A stretch of 64,000 nt of DNA from Blastomonas sp. AAP53. Lineage in GTDB: Bacteria; Pseudomonadota; Alphaproteobacteria; Sphingomonadales; Sphingomonadaceae. Shown one piece after another: positions 35,839 to 44,824 of this stretch. The notes beneath the pieces are model-generated. The model did no database searches, was not told the origin of the DNA, and was given only the letters and a program-made list of their open reading frames with translations. The DNA is taken from assembly GCF_000331245.1 (NCBI RefSeq), contig NZ_ANFZ01000004.1, forward strand, positions 1-64,000. Direction: 5' to 3'. How positions within the stretch are numbered: position 1 is the first letter of the stretch; the number at the start of each line of letters is the position of its first letter. The position numbers and the translations under genes are program-made.

Positions 35839-36573
35839 ATGAACGCTCCCTTCAACCCTCTCTCTCTCGGATTTTACACCGTCCAAGACGCAGCGCGTCT
35901 GATTGAAGTCGGTAGTGCTCAACGCATTCGCGGGTGGCTTTCCGGCTATCCTCGCCGAAAGGTGGGGCCATTGCTCGTGCGTGACTACGAGCCGATAGGG
36001 ATTGCCCAAGAAATGAGCTTCCTTGATCTAATGGAAGTTCGGTTCGTAGAGCATTTTAGAGATATTGGCGTGAAGCCTCAAACGCTCCGTCGTTGTATCG
36101 AAGTTGCTAGAGAAAAATTCAACGAGGATAAGCCCCTTCTAAAGCAAGGTGTCTTGTTTATCCCGACTGATGATCGACGTAAAGTTGTTGTCGAGGAGGT
36201 TCTAAAGCCGGTAGCAAAGGAACATAGGGACCGGAAGCTTTGGAATCTGGTCGATAGAAATTATGAATTTAACGACTTTATAGAAGGTTCTCTCGCCCGA
36301 GGCTTGGCGTTTGACCCGACAACTGAAATGACGTCGGAATGGCGGCCTAGGGTTATCGATTTCCCGCATGTTGTCATCGACCCTCGTGTCGCCTACGGTC
36401 AACCAACTGTGCCGAGCGGGGTTCCAACTAGCGTCCTATTTGACGCGTGGCGTGCAGAAGGCGAAGAAGTCAATCCCGTCGCTGATTGGTTTAATGTGCC
36501 AGTGGATCAGGTTCAAATGGCTGTGGGCTTCGAAAAGCTATTGATGCACGAGGAGCAGGCGCTCACTCCGTGA
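35839..36573 (+). CDS. DUF433-type antitoxin, VapB45-like
   Basis: A 244-aa protein. The N-terminal part has an HTH-like region (YTVQDAARLIEVGSAQRIRGWL) and FLDLMEVRFVEHFRDIGVK. The C-terminal ~70 residues are DUF433-like (VVIDPRVAYGQPTVPSGVPT, then ADWFNVPVDQVQMAV). This pairing is known for antitoxins of the VapB45 type. The next gene overlaps its stop. Base composition is much more AT-rich (about 40-50 % GC in sampled lines) than the flanking ~65 %, which signals transfer. No clear ribosome site. Confidence 0.85.
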   Translation: MNAPFNPLSLGFYTVQDAARLIEVGSAQRIRGWLSGYPRRKVGPLLVRDYEPIGIAQEMSFLDLMEVRFVEHFRDIGVKPQTLRRCIEVAREKFNEDKPLLKQGVLFIPTDDRRKVVVEEVLKPVAKEHRDRKLWNLVDRNYEFNDFIEGSLARGLAFDPTTEMTSEWRPRVIDFPHVVIDPRVAYGQPTVPSGVPTSVLFDAWRAEGEEVNPVADWFNVPVDQVQMAVGFEKLLMHEEQALTP

Positions 36574-37058
36574 CAAGAACGCGTGTGGCCTTGGACAGTT
36601 GCTTGTCGGAGCGATTAGTAGGGGTTCTAAATACACTCTACGGCCATAACGGATTCGAGTTTCTTCACGTAGGTAATCTTGTTCCTCCAAAAACAAAAGA
36701 TGAGCACTGGGCGGATGTCTACAAAACATTTGGTGGTAAGATTGTTATTTCCGGAGATTGCAAAATAGCCTATAGACCGCATGAAGCGGTTGCATTTATT
36801 GACAATGGGTTTGTGTGTTTCTTCCCTTGTAAAGGGTGGGGTGATTTGCGCGGGCATGAGCAGGCAGCAGTTCTTGTACACCAGTGGCCCACTATGGTTC
36901 GTTGGGCGAAAGAAAATCCTGAGCCTGCATGTTGGCGGTTCAGCTTTGGCGGGAAGAATGGCGATCTTAGGTTGATCGACGCTCCCATGAGGAAATTAGA
37001 GATTCCCGATGATGTGCTCGAAGCAACTCCCCGGCGCGTTGCGAAGCGAAAAACTTAA
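36570..37058 (+). CDS. PIN-like toxin, VapC45-like
   Basis: A 162-aa predicted RNase toxin. The acidic positions expected in PIN-like (VapC45/DUF5615-like) proteins are D9 (ALDSCLSERLV), D44/E45 (KTKDEHWADV) and D63 (IVISGDCKI). GTG start overlaps the antitoxin stop (GTGA), so translation is coupled. It lies in the same AT-rich stretch as its partner. The RNA target is unknown. Confidence 0.85.
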   Translation: MTRTRVALDSCLSERLVGVLNTLYGHNGFEFLHVGNLVPPKTKDEHWADVYKTFGGKIVISGDCKIAYRPHEAVAFIDNGFVCFFPCKGWGDLRGHEQAAVLVHQWPTMVRWAKENPEPACWRFSFGGKNGDLRLIDAPMRKLEIPDDVLEATPRRVAKRKT

Positions 37059-37154
37059 GAATTGGTGCAAGAGTCAGAGGCGGACCGAAAAAAATCCTGC
37101 TGGGGAGAGCAGCTAGGTAGGGCCTCCAATTACAAACCGGTAGAGTGAGCCAGA

Positions 37155-37418
37155 ATGACCAAAACAACACTGATTTTGTTGGCTACAGTCGGCGTTACGA
37201 TTCCTGCGGCTGCATCCGCCGGATATGATTGTGAGAGTTCTGTTGAGGAATATAACTCCGCACTTGACGATATAAGTTCGTACCTACGTCGCTATTCGAC
37301 CTGCGTGTCGTCGAGCAAGGGGACTGATGATTGCTCTACCGAATTCCGGCGATTGAGATATGCGCAAGACGCGTTTGAATCTGCCGTGTCGGATGTATCG
37401 TCTTACTGCGAGCTTTAG
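37155..37418 (+). CDS. Small exported Cys-containing protein, hypothetical
   Basis: An 87-aa protein with a clear signal peptide (cleavage after ASAG, residue ~22) and four Cys in the mature part (YDCESS, STCVSS, DDCSTE, SYCEL) that could form two disulfides. Helical, Ser-rich. No family recognised. AT-rich like the toxin-antitoxin genes before it, so probably acquired with them. Confidence 0.65.
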   Translation: MTKTTLILLATVGVTIPAAASAGYDCESSVEEYNSALDDISSYLRRYSTCVSSSKGTDDCSTEFRRLRYAQDAFESAVSDVSSYCEL

Positions 37419-37454
37419 CGTCGCAAATTATGAACCTGCCAATATGCCCCCCCC

Positions 37455-40400
37455 TCAATGAAAATCCCGCGACTTCGGCAGTACCCTGGCATCCCGCGGA
37501 TGGCGTGAGGGCACCGGCCGCGCCACCTCATCCCCCCGCGCCAGTGGTGGCGTGATCGCGCCATCGCCGCGCACCTGCGTCAGCGTCGCGAGCAGGTCCG
37601 TCCGATCCACCACGCGGTTGGCCATCAGGTGGACCACGCCTTCGCGGCTGCGTTGGAGGACGCCTTCGACCTGCATGAGCCGTGAGGCCATCACCGCGCG
37701 GCGGTAGCGTTCGAACAGGCGGGCCCATAGCACGATGTTGGTGACGCCGGTTTCGTCCTCGATCGTCACGAAGATCGCGTTGCCCTTGCCGGGGCGCTGG
37801 CGGACGAGGACGATGCCGGCGGTGCGCACGGTCTTGCCCGCCTTGGAATTGTTGGTGTCCTCGCACGACAGCACGCCGTCTTCGCGAAGGCCTGCGCGCA
37901 GGAAGGCCATCGGGTGGTCCTTCAGCGACAAGCGCAGCGTCTGGTAATCGGTCACCACCTCTTCGGACGCGGGCATGATCGGCAGCTGCATGTCGGGCTC
38001 GTCGCCCAATTCACTGACGAGGGGCTCGCGCGCACGCGCTGCAGCGAACAGCGGCAGTTCGCCCGAGGGCGTACGCCGCACCTCCCACAGCGCCTGCCGC
38101 CGCGACAGCCCAAGCGATCCGAACGCATCGGCATCGGCGAGCAGGCGCAAGGCGGCAGACGGCAGGTCGGCGCGGCGCGCGAGCATCTCGACCGAGGTGA
38201 AGCGGCCTTGTTGCTCGCGCGCGGCGACCAGAGCCTCGGCCCAGGCGATGCGGAAGCCATCCATCTGGCGATAGCCCAGCCGCAGCGCCAGCCGCCCGTG
38301 GCCATCGCGCTCGAGCGCATTGTCCCAGCCGCTCATGTTGATATCGATCGGGCGCACCTCGACCTGATGCTCGCGCACATCGCGCACGATCTGCGCAGGC
38401 GCGTAAAACCCCATCGGCTGCGAATTGAGCAAAGCGCAGGCGAAGACCGCAGGCTGGTGGCACTTGATCCAGGACGACACATAGACCAGCCGCGCGAACG
38501 ACAAAGCGTGGCTCTCGGGGAAACCATAGCTGCCGAAACCCTCGATCTGCTTGAAGCAGCGCTCGGCAAACTCGGCGGTATAGCCGCGCGCGGTCATGCC
38601 CTTGACCAGCTTCTCGCGGAAATTGTGCATCGTGCCCACGTTGCGGAAGGTCGCCATCGCGCGGCGCAGATGGTTGGCCTCGCCCGGGGTAAAGTCCGCC
38701 GCGACGATCGCCAGCTTCATCGCCTGTTCCTGAAACAGCGGCACGCCATAGGTCTGGCCGAGCAGCGTCTTCAATTCATCCGGGTCGTGCGGCGGCGCGG
38801 GCGAGGGGTATTCGACCGGATCGATGCCCGAACGGCGGCGCAGATAGGGGTGGACCATGTCGCCCTCGATCGGCCCGGGGCGCACGATCGCGACCTGCAC
38901 GGTGAGGTCGTAGAGCGTGCGGGGGCGCAGGCGCGGCAGCATGTTCATCTGCGCGCGGCTTTCCACCTGGAACACGCCGATGCTGTCGCCGCGGCACAGC
39001 ATGTCGTACACCGCCGGGTCGTCTGCCTCGAGATCGACGGTGAGGTCGTGCTCGCCCAGGCCATGCTGGCGCATCAGCGCGAACGCCTTGCGGATGCAGG
39101 TGAGCATGCCCAAGGCCAGCACATCGACCTTCATCAGCCCGAGCGCATCGATATCGTCCTTGTCCCACTCGATGAAGGTGCGGTCCTCCATCGCGGCGTT
39201 GTGGATCGGCACGGTCTCGTCAAGCCGGTCCTCGGTGAGCACGAAACCGCCGACATGCTGCGACAGATGCCGGGGGAAGTGCAGGATCTGGTCGACCAGA
39301 TCGCGCAGCCGCACGATCGCGGGATTGTCGGGCTCGAACCCGGCCTCTTCATAGCGTTTTTCCGCCATCGAGGACGAGAAGCTGCCCCAGATCGTGCTGG
39401 TCAGCCGCGCGGTGACATCCTCGGAAAAGCCCAGCACCTTGCCGACCTCGCGCACCGCGCTGCGCGGGCGATAATGGATCACGGTCGCGGCGATCCCGGC
39501 GCGGTGGCGGCCGTAACGCTGGTAGATGTACTGCATCACCTCTTCGCGCCGCTCGTGCTCGAAATCGACATCGATATCGGGCGGCTCGGCGCGCTCTTCG
39601 GAGACGAAGCGCGAGAACAGCAGGTCGTGCGTCACCGGATCGACCGAGGTGACGCCGAGCAGGAAGCAGACGATCGAGTTGGCCGCAGACCCGCGCCCCT
39701 GGCACAATATCGGCGGATCGCGGGTGCGGGCGAAGCGCACCAGATCGTGCACGGTGAGGAAATAGCAGGCGTATTTCTGCTGTGCGATGAGCGCGAACTC
39801 CTCGTCGAGCATCTTGCGGACCTTTTGGGGCAGCTCCCTACCGTACCGATCGCGCGCCGCCTCAGTCACCATATGCTCGAGCCAGGCCTGCGCCTCCCAG
39901 CCTTCGGGAACGGGTTCGAGCGGATATTGGTAGCGCAGGTCGTCGAGGGTGAAGGTGATGCGGGCGAGGAGAGCGGTGGTCTGTTTGACCGCTTGCGGAC
40001 AGTCGGCGAACAGGCGGGCCATCTCGGTGGGTGGCTTGATATGGCGCTCGGCATTGCCCTCCAGCACGCGACCGGCGTTGGCGAGCGTGGTGCCCGCGCC
40101 GATGCAGGTCAGCACATCGTGCAGCGGACGCTGCTCAGGCGCGGCGTAAAGCGCGTCGTTGGTGGCGAGCAAAGGCACGCCGGTGGCCTCGGCAAGGCGG
40201 ATCATCCGGGCGAGGTGGCGGCGGTCGGCGCCCTTGCGCGGCATGGTGACGCCGATCCAGACACGATCCGGCGCGGCGGCGTGGAGCGTCTGCAGGACGG
40301 GGGCATCATGGGCTGAGGCCATCACGATCAGCAGCAGGTCGTCGAGGTGACCCAGCAGATCGGGCAGGTGCAGCGTGCAATCGCCCTTGGTCGCGCGCAG

Positions 40401-40733
40401 GTTGCCGATCGTCAGCAGCCGGGTCAGCCGCCCCCAGCCGTGGCGCGTCGCGGGATAGGCGATAATGTCCGGCGTTCCATCGGCGAACACCAGTCGCGCG
40501 CCGACCACCAGCCGGAGTGGGGGCGGGGGCACGCCGATCTCGGCGGCGGCCTTGTGCGCATCGCGCAGCGCGATATGCGCGCGGACCACGCCGGCCACCG
40601 TGTTGCGGTCGGCGATACCGATGCCTGCAAGCCCCAGTTCGATCGCGCGCGCGACCAGATCCGCCGGGTGCGATGCCCCGCGCAGGAACGAGTAATTGCT
40701 CGCGGCGACCAGCTCGGCGAAGGCGGCAGTCAT
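37455..40733 (-). CDS. dnaE2: Error-prone DNA polymerase DnaE2
   Basis: C-family polymerase of the SOS mutasome, 1092 aa from ATG 40733. The PHP domain is at the N-terminus (FAELVAASNYSFLRGASHP). The polymerase active site has PDIDVDFEHERREEV (catalytic Asps) and GRGSAANSIVCF upstream. An OB fold lies near residues 985-1060. It does translesion synthesis with ImuB and the beta clamp. MTAAFAEL at 40733 fits the family; an 18-codon longer frame from 40787 overlaps imuB. Last gene of the imuA-imuB-dnaE2 operon. Confidence 0.96.
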   Translation of the reverse strand: MTAAFAELVAASNYSFLRGASHPADLVARAIELGLAGIGIADRNTVAGVVRAHIALRDAHKAAAEIGVPPPPLRLVVGARLVFADGTPDIIAYPATRHGWGRLTRLLTIGNLRATKGDCTLHLPDLLGHLDDLLLIVMASAHDAPVLQTLHAAAPDRVWIGVTMPRKGADRRHLARMIRLAEATGVPLLATNDALYAAPEQRPLHDVLTCIGAGTTLANAGRVLEGNAERHIKPPTEMARLFADCPQAVKQTTALLARITFTLDDLRYQYPLEPVPEGWEAQAWLEHMVTEAARDRYGRELPQKVRKMLDEEFALIAQQKYACYFLTVHDLVRFARTRDPPILCQGRGSAANSIVCFLLGVTSVDPVTHDLLFSRFVSEERAEPPDIDVDFEHERREEVMQYIYQRYGRHRAGIAATVIHYRPRSAVREVGKVLGFSEDVTARLTSTIWGSFSSSMAEKRYEEAGFEPDNPAIVRLRDLVDQILHFPRHLSQHVGGFVLTEDRLDETVPIHNAAMEDRTFIEWDKDDIDALGLMKVDVLALGMLTCIRKAFALMRQHGLGEHDLTVDLEADDPAVYDMLCRGDSIGVFQVESRAQMNMLPRLRPRTLYDLTVQVAIVRPGPIEGDMVHPYLRRRSGIDPVEYPSPAPPHDPDELKTLLGQTYGVPLFQEQAMKLAIVAADFTPGEANHLRRAMATFRNVGTMHNFREKLVKGMTARGYTAEFAERCFKQIEGFGSYGFPESHALSFARLVYVSSWIKCHQPAVFACALLNSQPMGFYAPAQIVRDVREHQVEVRPIDINMSGWDNALERDGHGRLALRLGYRQMDGFRIAWAEALVAAREQQGRFTSVEMLARRADLPSAALRLLADADAFGSLGLSRRQALWEVRRTPSGELPLFAAARAREPLVSELGDEPDMQLPIMPASEEVVTDYQTLRLSLKDHPMAFLRAGLREDGVLSCEDTNNSKAGKTVRTAGIVLVRQRPGKGNAIFVTIEDETGVTNIVLWARLFERYRRAVMASRLMQVEGVLQRSREGVVHLMANRVVDRTDLLATLTQVRGDGAITPPLARGDEVARPVPSRHPRDARVLPKSRDFH

Positions 40734-40735
40734 GC

Positions 40736-40751
40736 AAACAACGCGTTGTTT
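40736..40751. promoter_or_regulatory. Perfect 16-bp palindrome at the dnaE2 start
   Basis: AAACAACGCGTTGTTT ends three bases before the dnaE2 ATG (minus strand), in the gap after the imuB stop. It could fold in the mRNA or bind a protein; no known site is matched. Confidence 0.35.
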
Positions 40752-40764
40752 ATGGGCCTTTTTG

Positions 40765-42411
40765 TCATGCGAAAAGGCCGTGGACATACCAGCGCGGATC
40801 GGGCTTTTCGGCCTCGTACAGGCCGTGGCGGAAGATCCAGAAGCGCCGTCCGCGCGCGTCTTCCACCCGGTAGTAATCGCGCGTCAGGCCGGGGCTCTTG
40901 CCCGGCGCGTGCTTCCACCATTGCGCCGCGATCCGCTCGGGCCCCTCGAAGCGCACGACATGATGCTGCTGCCGCCGCCAGCGGAAGCGGTGCGGCGGGC
41001 CGTCGGGCACCTCGGCGATCACCTCGATCGGCTGTGGCGGATCGAACAGATGAATGGGCCGGCTCGGCGGTTCGCCTGCTTGCGGGGCGTCCCATGCGGC
41101 GGGAGCGGGCAGATCGACCGCGGGCAAAGTGAGCGCTGCCTGTTCGGGGACATGGCTGTCGCGCGGCTGGAAACGGCGGATCGCGCCGCGCCCCAGCCGG
41201 CTGCTCAACCGATCGACCAGCGCGGCCATGGCTTCGTCGGCTGTGCTGCCGCCCTCCAGCTGCAACTGCGCCGGGGTCAGCGGCTCGATGCGCGGCACCG
41301 CCAGCCGGATCATGTCGAAGCCGAAGCCGGGATCGATCGGATCGGACAGCGCATCGAGCCGCTCGTGCAGCAGCCGCATCAGCACATCCGGATCGCGCAT
41401 CGGCAGGCTGCTCTCGGTCGCCAGGTCGAAGGTGCGGCCATCGCTGCGATAGAAGCGAGCGGTGAACCGCCGCCCGCCCATGCCGCGCTGTTCGAGCGCG
41501 ATCTCTGCCTCTTGCGCGAGCTCGCCGATCGCTGCCATCGCCGCTTCGGTGCGCGCGATCGGCTCGGCAAAGCGGCGCTCGAAGCGCAGGGCAGGCGCGG
41601 TGCGGCGCGGGGTGATGCGGCTGTCGGCGCTGCCCAGCAGCCGGTCGAGGCTGTCGACCAGATCCGCGCCAAAGCGCGCGGCGAGCGGCGCGCTGGGCCG
41701 CATCGCAAGGTCGCCGATGGTCTTGAGCCCGGCGCGGATCAAGGCGGTCTGCGTCTCTTCCTCGATGCCCAGGGCGGCGACCGGCAGGCGACGCAGCAGC
41801 GCATCGGCGTCTTCCGGGCGCGCCGAGGGCAGACCGGGGGCAAAGCGCGCCAGCGCCTGCGCCGCTTCGGGCGTATCGCCGCAGCCGGGGCGGCAATCGT
41901 CGGAAAAGCGCGCGAGATACTGCTCCGCCGCCGCAACCAGCGCCGCCTCGCCGCCGAACAGATGCGCGCAGCCGGTGATGTCGAGCACCAGCATGTCGGG
42001 CGGATCGGTGGTAACCAGAGGCGTGAACCGGTCGCAATGATCGGCCAGCCGCTCGATCCACGCCAGGTCGGCCAGCGGATCGTGGTGCAGCACGCGCAAG
42101 TGCGGAACCTGCGCGCGCGCATCGGCGAGCATCAGGCCCGGCGCGATGCTGAGCGCGTGCGCCTGCGGGCAGGCAGCGGCGATGCGCATCGCGCCGCGCA
42201 CCTTCTCCACCAGCACCAAAGGCGCAGCGCCGTCCCCTATGCTACCGGGAGCGCTATCCGGCGCGTCGCAGGGGAGTTGCTGCCGGGCCAGCCGGTCGAC
42301 CGGCAGAAAGGGGAAGAACAGCGCCAGATAGCGCCGCTGCGCCTCCCGTTCCGGCGGTGTTTCCGGCTGCCCCTCCACTGGGGGAGGCATCTGCAAGACA
42401 GGCTTGTTCAC
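40765..42411 (-). CDS. imuB: ImuB, Y-family-like mutasome hub protein
   Basis: A 548-aa inactive Y-family polymerase homologue that links DnaE2, ImuA and the beta clamp. The N-terminus RRYLALFFPFLPVDRLAR is typical, and the catalytic acidic residues of true Y polymerases are not in place. The helix-hairpin region LGIEEETQTALIRAGLKTIGDL follows. GTG at 42411 is supported by GGAG seven bases upstream. It overlaps the end of imuA by about 158 bp in another frame; no later start codon could avoid most of that overlap. Confidence 0.92.
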   Translation of the reverse strand: MNKPVLQMPPPVEGQPETPPEREAQRRYLALFFPFLPVDRLARQQLPCDAPDSAPGSIGDGAAPLVLVEKVRGAMRIAAACPQAHALSIAPGLMLADARAQVPHLRVLHHDPLADLAWIERLADHCDRFTPLVTTDPPDMLVLDITGCAHLFGGEAALVAAAEQYLARFSDDCRPGCGDTPEAAQALARFAPGLPSARPEDADALLRRLPVAALGIEEETQTALIRAGLKTIGDLAMRPSAPLAARFGADLVDSLDRLLGSADSRITPRRTAPALRFERRFAEPIARTEAAMAAIGELAQEAEIALEQRGMGGRRFTARFYRSDGRTFDLATESSLPMRDPDVLMRLLHERLDALSDPIDPGFGFDMIRLAVPRIEPLTPAQLQLEGGSTADEAMAALVDRLSSRLGRGAIRRFQPRDSHVPEQAALTLPAVDLPAPAAWDAPQAGEPPSRPIHLFDPPQPIEVIAEVPDGPPHRFRWRRQQHHVVRFEGPERIAAQWWKHAPGKSPGLTRDYYRVEDARGRRFWIFRHGLYEAEKPDPRWYVHGLFA

Positions 42412-43099
42412 GGTTCCACTCCACGCGCCATCGGCCGCCCGCCGGGCGTCCGCGCTGGCGCAGCAATTCTATTCCCCAGGCAGGATAGCCTGGCGCATTG
42501 GCTTCCATCGGCAGCGATGGCGCGGCGGCCACCTGCCAGCGGGTCTGTGCGGCGCTGGGTGAGGGCACAGCGGCGATGCGCAATGCGATCACCGTGACGC
42601 CCGAGGCCTCCGCCGCCAGCGCCAGCCGCCGGCTCGCGGTGAGGTCGAGCAGCCGGGGTTCGCGCCACAGCTCGACCACCGCCACGCTCACCTCGGGGCA
42701 GCGCACCACATCGGCAGCCGCGCGCAGCACCGCCAGCGGATCGGGCATGATGCCCAGAATGACCTGCGCGGGGTGCAGACCGATCTCGGCCAGCCCCGGC
42801 GCGTGCAGCCTGCCGCCCTGTTTTTCCGCCTGGCTCTCGCGCAGCCAGACCAGGGTTCCGCCCAGCCGCAGCGCGAGCGCGACGACAAACCCGGTTGCGC
42901 ACCCGGCGTCGTCGGCCTCGCCCGCAAACACCTCGTGCACCCGCCCACGCGCCAGCCCGCCGCCCAAAGCCGCATCGATGCCATCATGCCCCGTCCGCAC
43001 ATATCCTGCGGCCTGCGCCTGCGCGCCTGCCGCCTGCACCCGCTCGATCCGGGCAATCCGGCTTTTGAGAGACTCGAGGGAATCGCGGAACGGGGACAT
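42254..43099 (-). CDS. imuA: ImuA, RecA-like mutasome protein
   Basis: First gene of the mutasome operon, 281 aa. It has the RecA-fold start GHDGIDAALGGGLARGRVHEVF and SRRLALAAEASGVTVIALR, without a full Walker A, as in ImuA. The C-terminal ~50 residues are Gly/Ala/Pro-rich and encoded in the region that overlaps imuB. Its ATG lies two bases after a LexA box, and no Shine-Dalgarno fits between, so the mRNA may be leaderless. Confidence 0.9.
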   Translation of the reverse strand: MSPFRDSLESLKSRIARIERVQAAGAQAQAAGYVRTGHDGIDAALGGGLARGRVHEVFAGEADDAGCATGFVVALALRLGGTLVWLRESQAEKQGGRLHAPGLAEIGLHPAQVILGIMPDPLAVLRAAADVVRCPEVSVAVVELWREPRLLDLTASRRLALAAEASGVTVIALRIAAVPSPSAAQTRWQVAAAPSLPMEANAPGYPAWGIELLRQRGRPAGGRWRVEWNREQACLADASPSGGAAGNTAGTGGAAALSGAVLPLSAGRPAGPAATPLRRAG

Positions 43100-43101
43100 T
43101 T

Positions 43102-43116
43102 GTTCTTATTATGTTC
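43102..43116 (-). promoter_or_regulatory. LexA (SOS) box of the imuA-imuB-dnaE2 operon
   Basis: GTTC-TTATTAT-GTTC on the plus strand is the exact alphaproteobacterial LexA direct repeat GTTC-N7-GTTC. A -35-like TTGACG (43129-43134, minus) and TAATAA at 17-bp spacing place the box over the -10 region, so LexA would block RNA polymerase. Confidence 0.9.
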
Positions 43117-43241
43117 CATTTTGCGGAACGTCAAATGTCTGTCGCACCAGCGCAGCCAAGCCCTTGTGCTGCTTACGAATTGTTAACCCTTCACGTTAAT
43201 AGTCTGTTGAACTGAGTTAACAGGCCTCAACGGGGGACAGC

Positions 43242-44627
43242 ATGACGCATACCGATCAAGACATCGCCATCGCACGGACCCTGCTGCAAGAGGCGATGCT
43301 GCTTCAGGAGGCGGGCAATGTGCTCGCCGCCGAAGAGCGCTACCGCATAGTCATCGATTATGGCTATCGCACCGCAGAGGTGCTGCCGATCCTGGCGTGC
43401 CTGCTGGGCCAGCGCGGCGCGAATGCCGAGGCGCTGGAGCTGTGGGATACGCTGCTCGCGATCAACCCCGAACATGCCGTGGCGCATCATGAAAAGGCGC
43501 TGATCTACAGCCGCACTGGCCGGATCGATCTTGCCATCACCGCGCTCAAGGCGAGCTGCGCTGCCGACAACACCAACCCTGTTGCCGCCAACAATCTGGC
43601 GGTGATGCTGTCCGATGCCGGTCGCAGGGCCGAGGCGCTCGAGCAGTTCCAGCGCGCATTGGCTCTGCAGCCGGGCAACATCCATATCGAACACCAGATC
43701 CGCCGTCTGAGCGCCGAGATGGTGCCGTTCTGGCATATCCCGATGCTCAACGACGTGCGCCGCAACGATGCGTTCGAAGCCGCCATCATCGCCGCGCTGG
43801 CCGAGACCGGCCCGGACGCCCGCGTGCTCGACATCGGCACCGGCAGCGGCTTGCTCTCGATGATGGCGGCGCGCGCAGGCGCACAATCGGTCACCGCGTG
43901 CGAGATGGTGCCGATCATCGCCGACATGGCGCGCAAGATCATCGCCGACAACGGTTATTCGGAACAGATCACCGTCCACACCGCGCCATCGAACGAGCTC
44001 AAGGTCGGCGAGCATCTCGACGAGCGCGCGGACATTCTGGTCTCCGAAATCCTCTCGAGCGATCTGCTCACCGAGCATGTCATCGATACCTTTGAAGACG
44101 CGCACGCGCGCCTGCTCAAGCCCGATGCGATCGTCATCCCGCGTGCCGCCTCGGCGATCGGCTGTCTGGTCGAAAGCCAGGTTCTCGCCGATTATGTCTT
44201 CGTCGATCAGGTCTCGGGCTTCGATATCTCGCGCTTCGGCGCGCTAGCCTCGCCCCGGCTGCCGATCCACGGCACGATGACCGACTGGAAGCGGCTGTCT
44301 GCCGATGTCGAGCTGGTCCATATCGACCTTACCCGCAAAGCCCATGCCAGCGACCTGCACCTGCTGCAGATCAACGTGCTCGAAGACGGCATCGCCAGCG
44401 GCATCGTCCAGTGGATGCATGTCGACCTCGCCGAAGGCATCACCTTCGACAACCATCCCGACGGCTATACCGACGGCGGCTGGCTGCAGATGCTGCACAA
44501 TTTCCCCGAACCGATCGCGGTCAAGGCGGGCGATGTGCTCAACGTCGCGGTGGGCCACGACCGCGTGACGCTGATCGTACGCCCGCTCGAGGTGATTGCT
44601 GCGGTGGCACAGGCGCAGGTGGCGTAA
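43242..44627 (+). CDS. TPR protein with arginine-methyltransferase-like domain
   Basis: A 461-aa protein. Residues ~10-150 are TPR-like helical repeats (e.g. AEALELWDTLLAINPEHAVA, NPVAANNLAVMLSDAGRRAE). A SAM-binding domain follows: motif I LDIGTGSGLLSMMAARAG (196-213), Glu221 in TACE, and SEILSSDLLTEH with Glu269 and Glu278, which matches the double-Glu loop of PRMTs. The following AHARLLKPDAIVIPRAAS and C-terminal beta-barrel-like region fit the PRMT7/PRMT9 plan. It may methylate protein arginines (inference). GGGGGAC lies before the ATG. Single gene, divergent from imuA. Confidence 0.85.
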   Translation: MTHTDQDIAIARTLLQEAMLLQEAGNVLAAEERYRIVIDYGYRTAEVLPILACLLGQRGANAEALELWDTLLAINPEHAVAHHEKALIYSRTGRIDLAITALKASCAADNTNPVAANNLAVMLSDAGRRAEALEQFQRALALQPGNIHIEHQIRRLSAEMVPFWHIPMLNDVRRNDAFEAAIIAALAETGPDARVLDIGTGSGLLSMMAARAGAQSVTACEMVPIIADMARKIIADNGYSEQITVHTAPSNELKVGEHLDERADILVSEILSSDLLTEHVIDTFEDAHARLLKPDAIVIPRAASAIGCLVESQVLADYVFVDQVSGFDISRFGALASPRLPIHGTMTDWKRLSADVELVHIDLTRKAHASDLHLLQINVLEDGIASGIVQWMHVDLAEGITFDNHPDGYTDGGWLQMLHNFPEPIAVKAGDVLNVAVGHDRVTLIVRPLEVIAAVAQAQVA

Positions 44628-44642
44628 CGCACACCCAAAACT

Positions 44643-44751
44643 CCCCTCCCTGCAAGGGAGGGGCAGGGGGTGGGTCAGCACCGCTGGCGTCTATTCGCCC
44701 CGGCTCGCTGACGCTCGCACCCACCCCTAACCCCTCCCTTGCAGGGAGGGG
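44643..44751. repeat. Intergenic hairpin repeat (copy 2)
   Basis: CCCCTCCCT/AGGGAGGGG hairpins at 44643-44663 and 44731-44751 flank GGGGGTGGGT and ACCCACCCC, which can pair over ~60 bp. This is the same plan as 2042-2167. Confidence 0.75.
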
Positions 44752-44824
44752 AACGCGCATTGATGCGCCCGTTCAATCATCACGCCACCGCTTTTCCGTG
44801 GGAACGCCCTACTACCCACACCCG

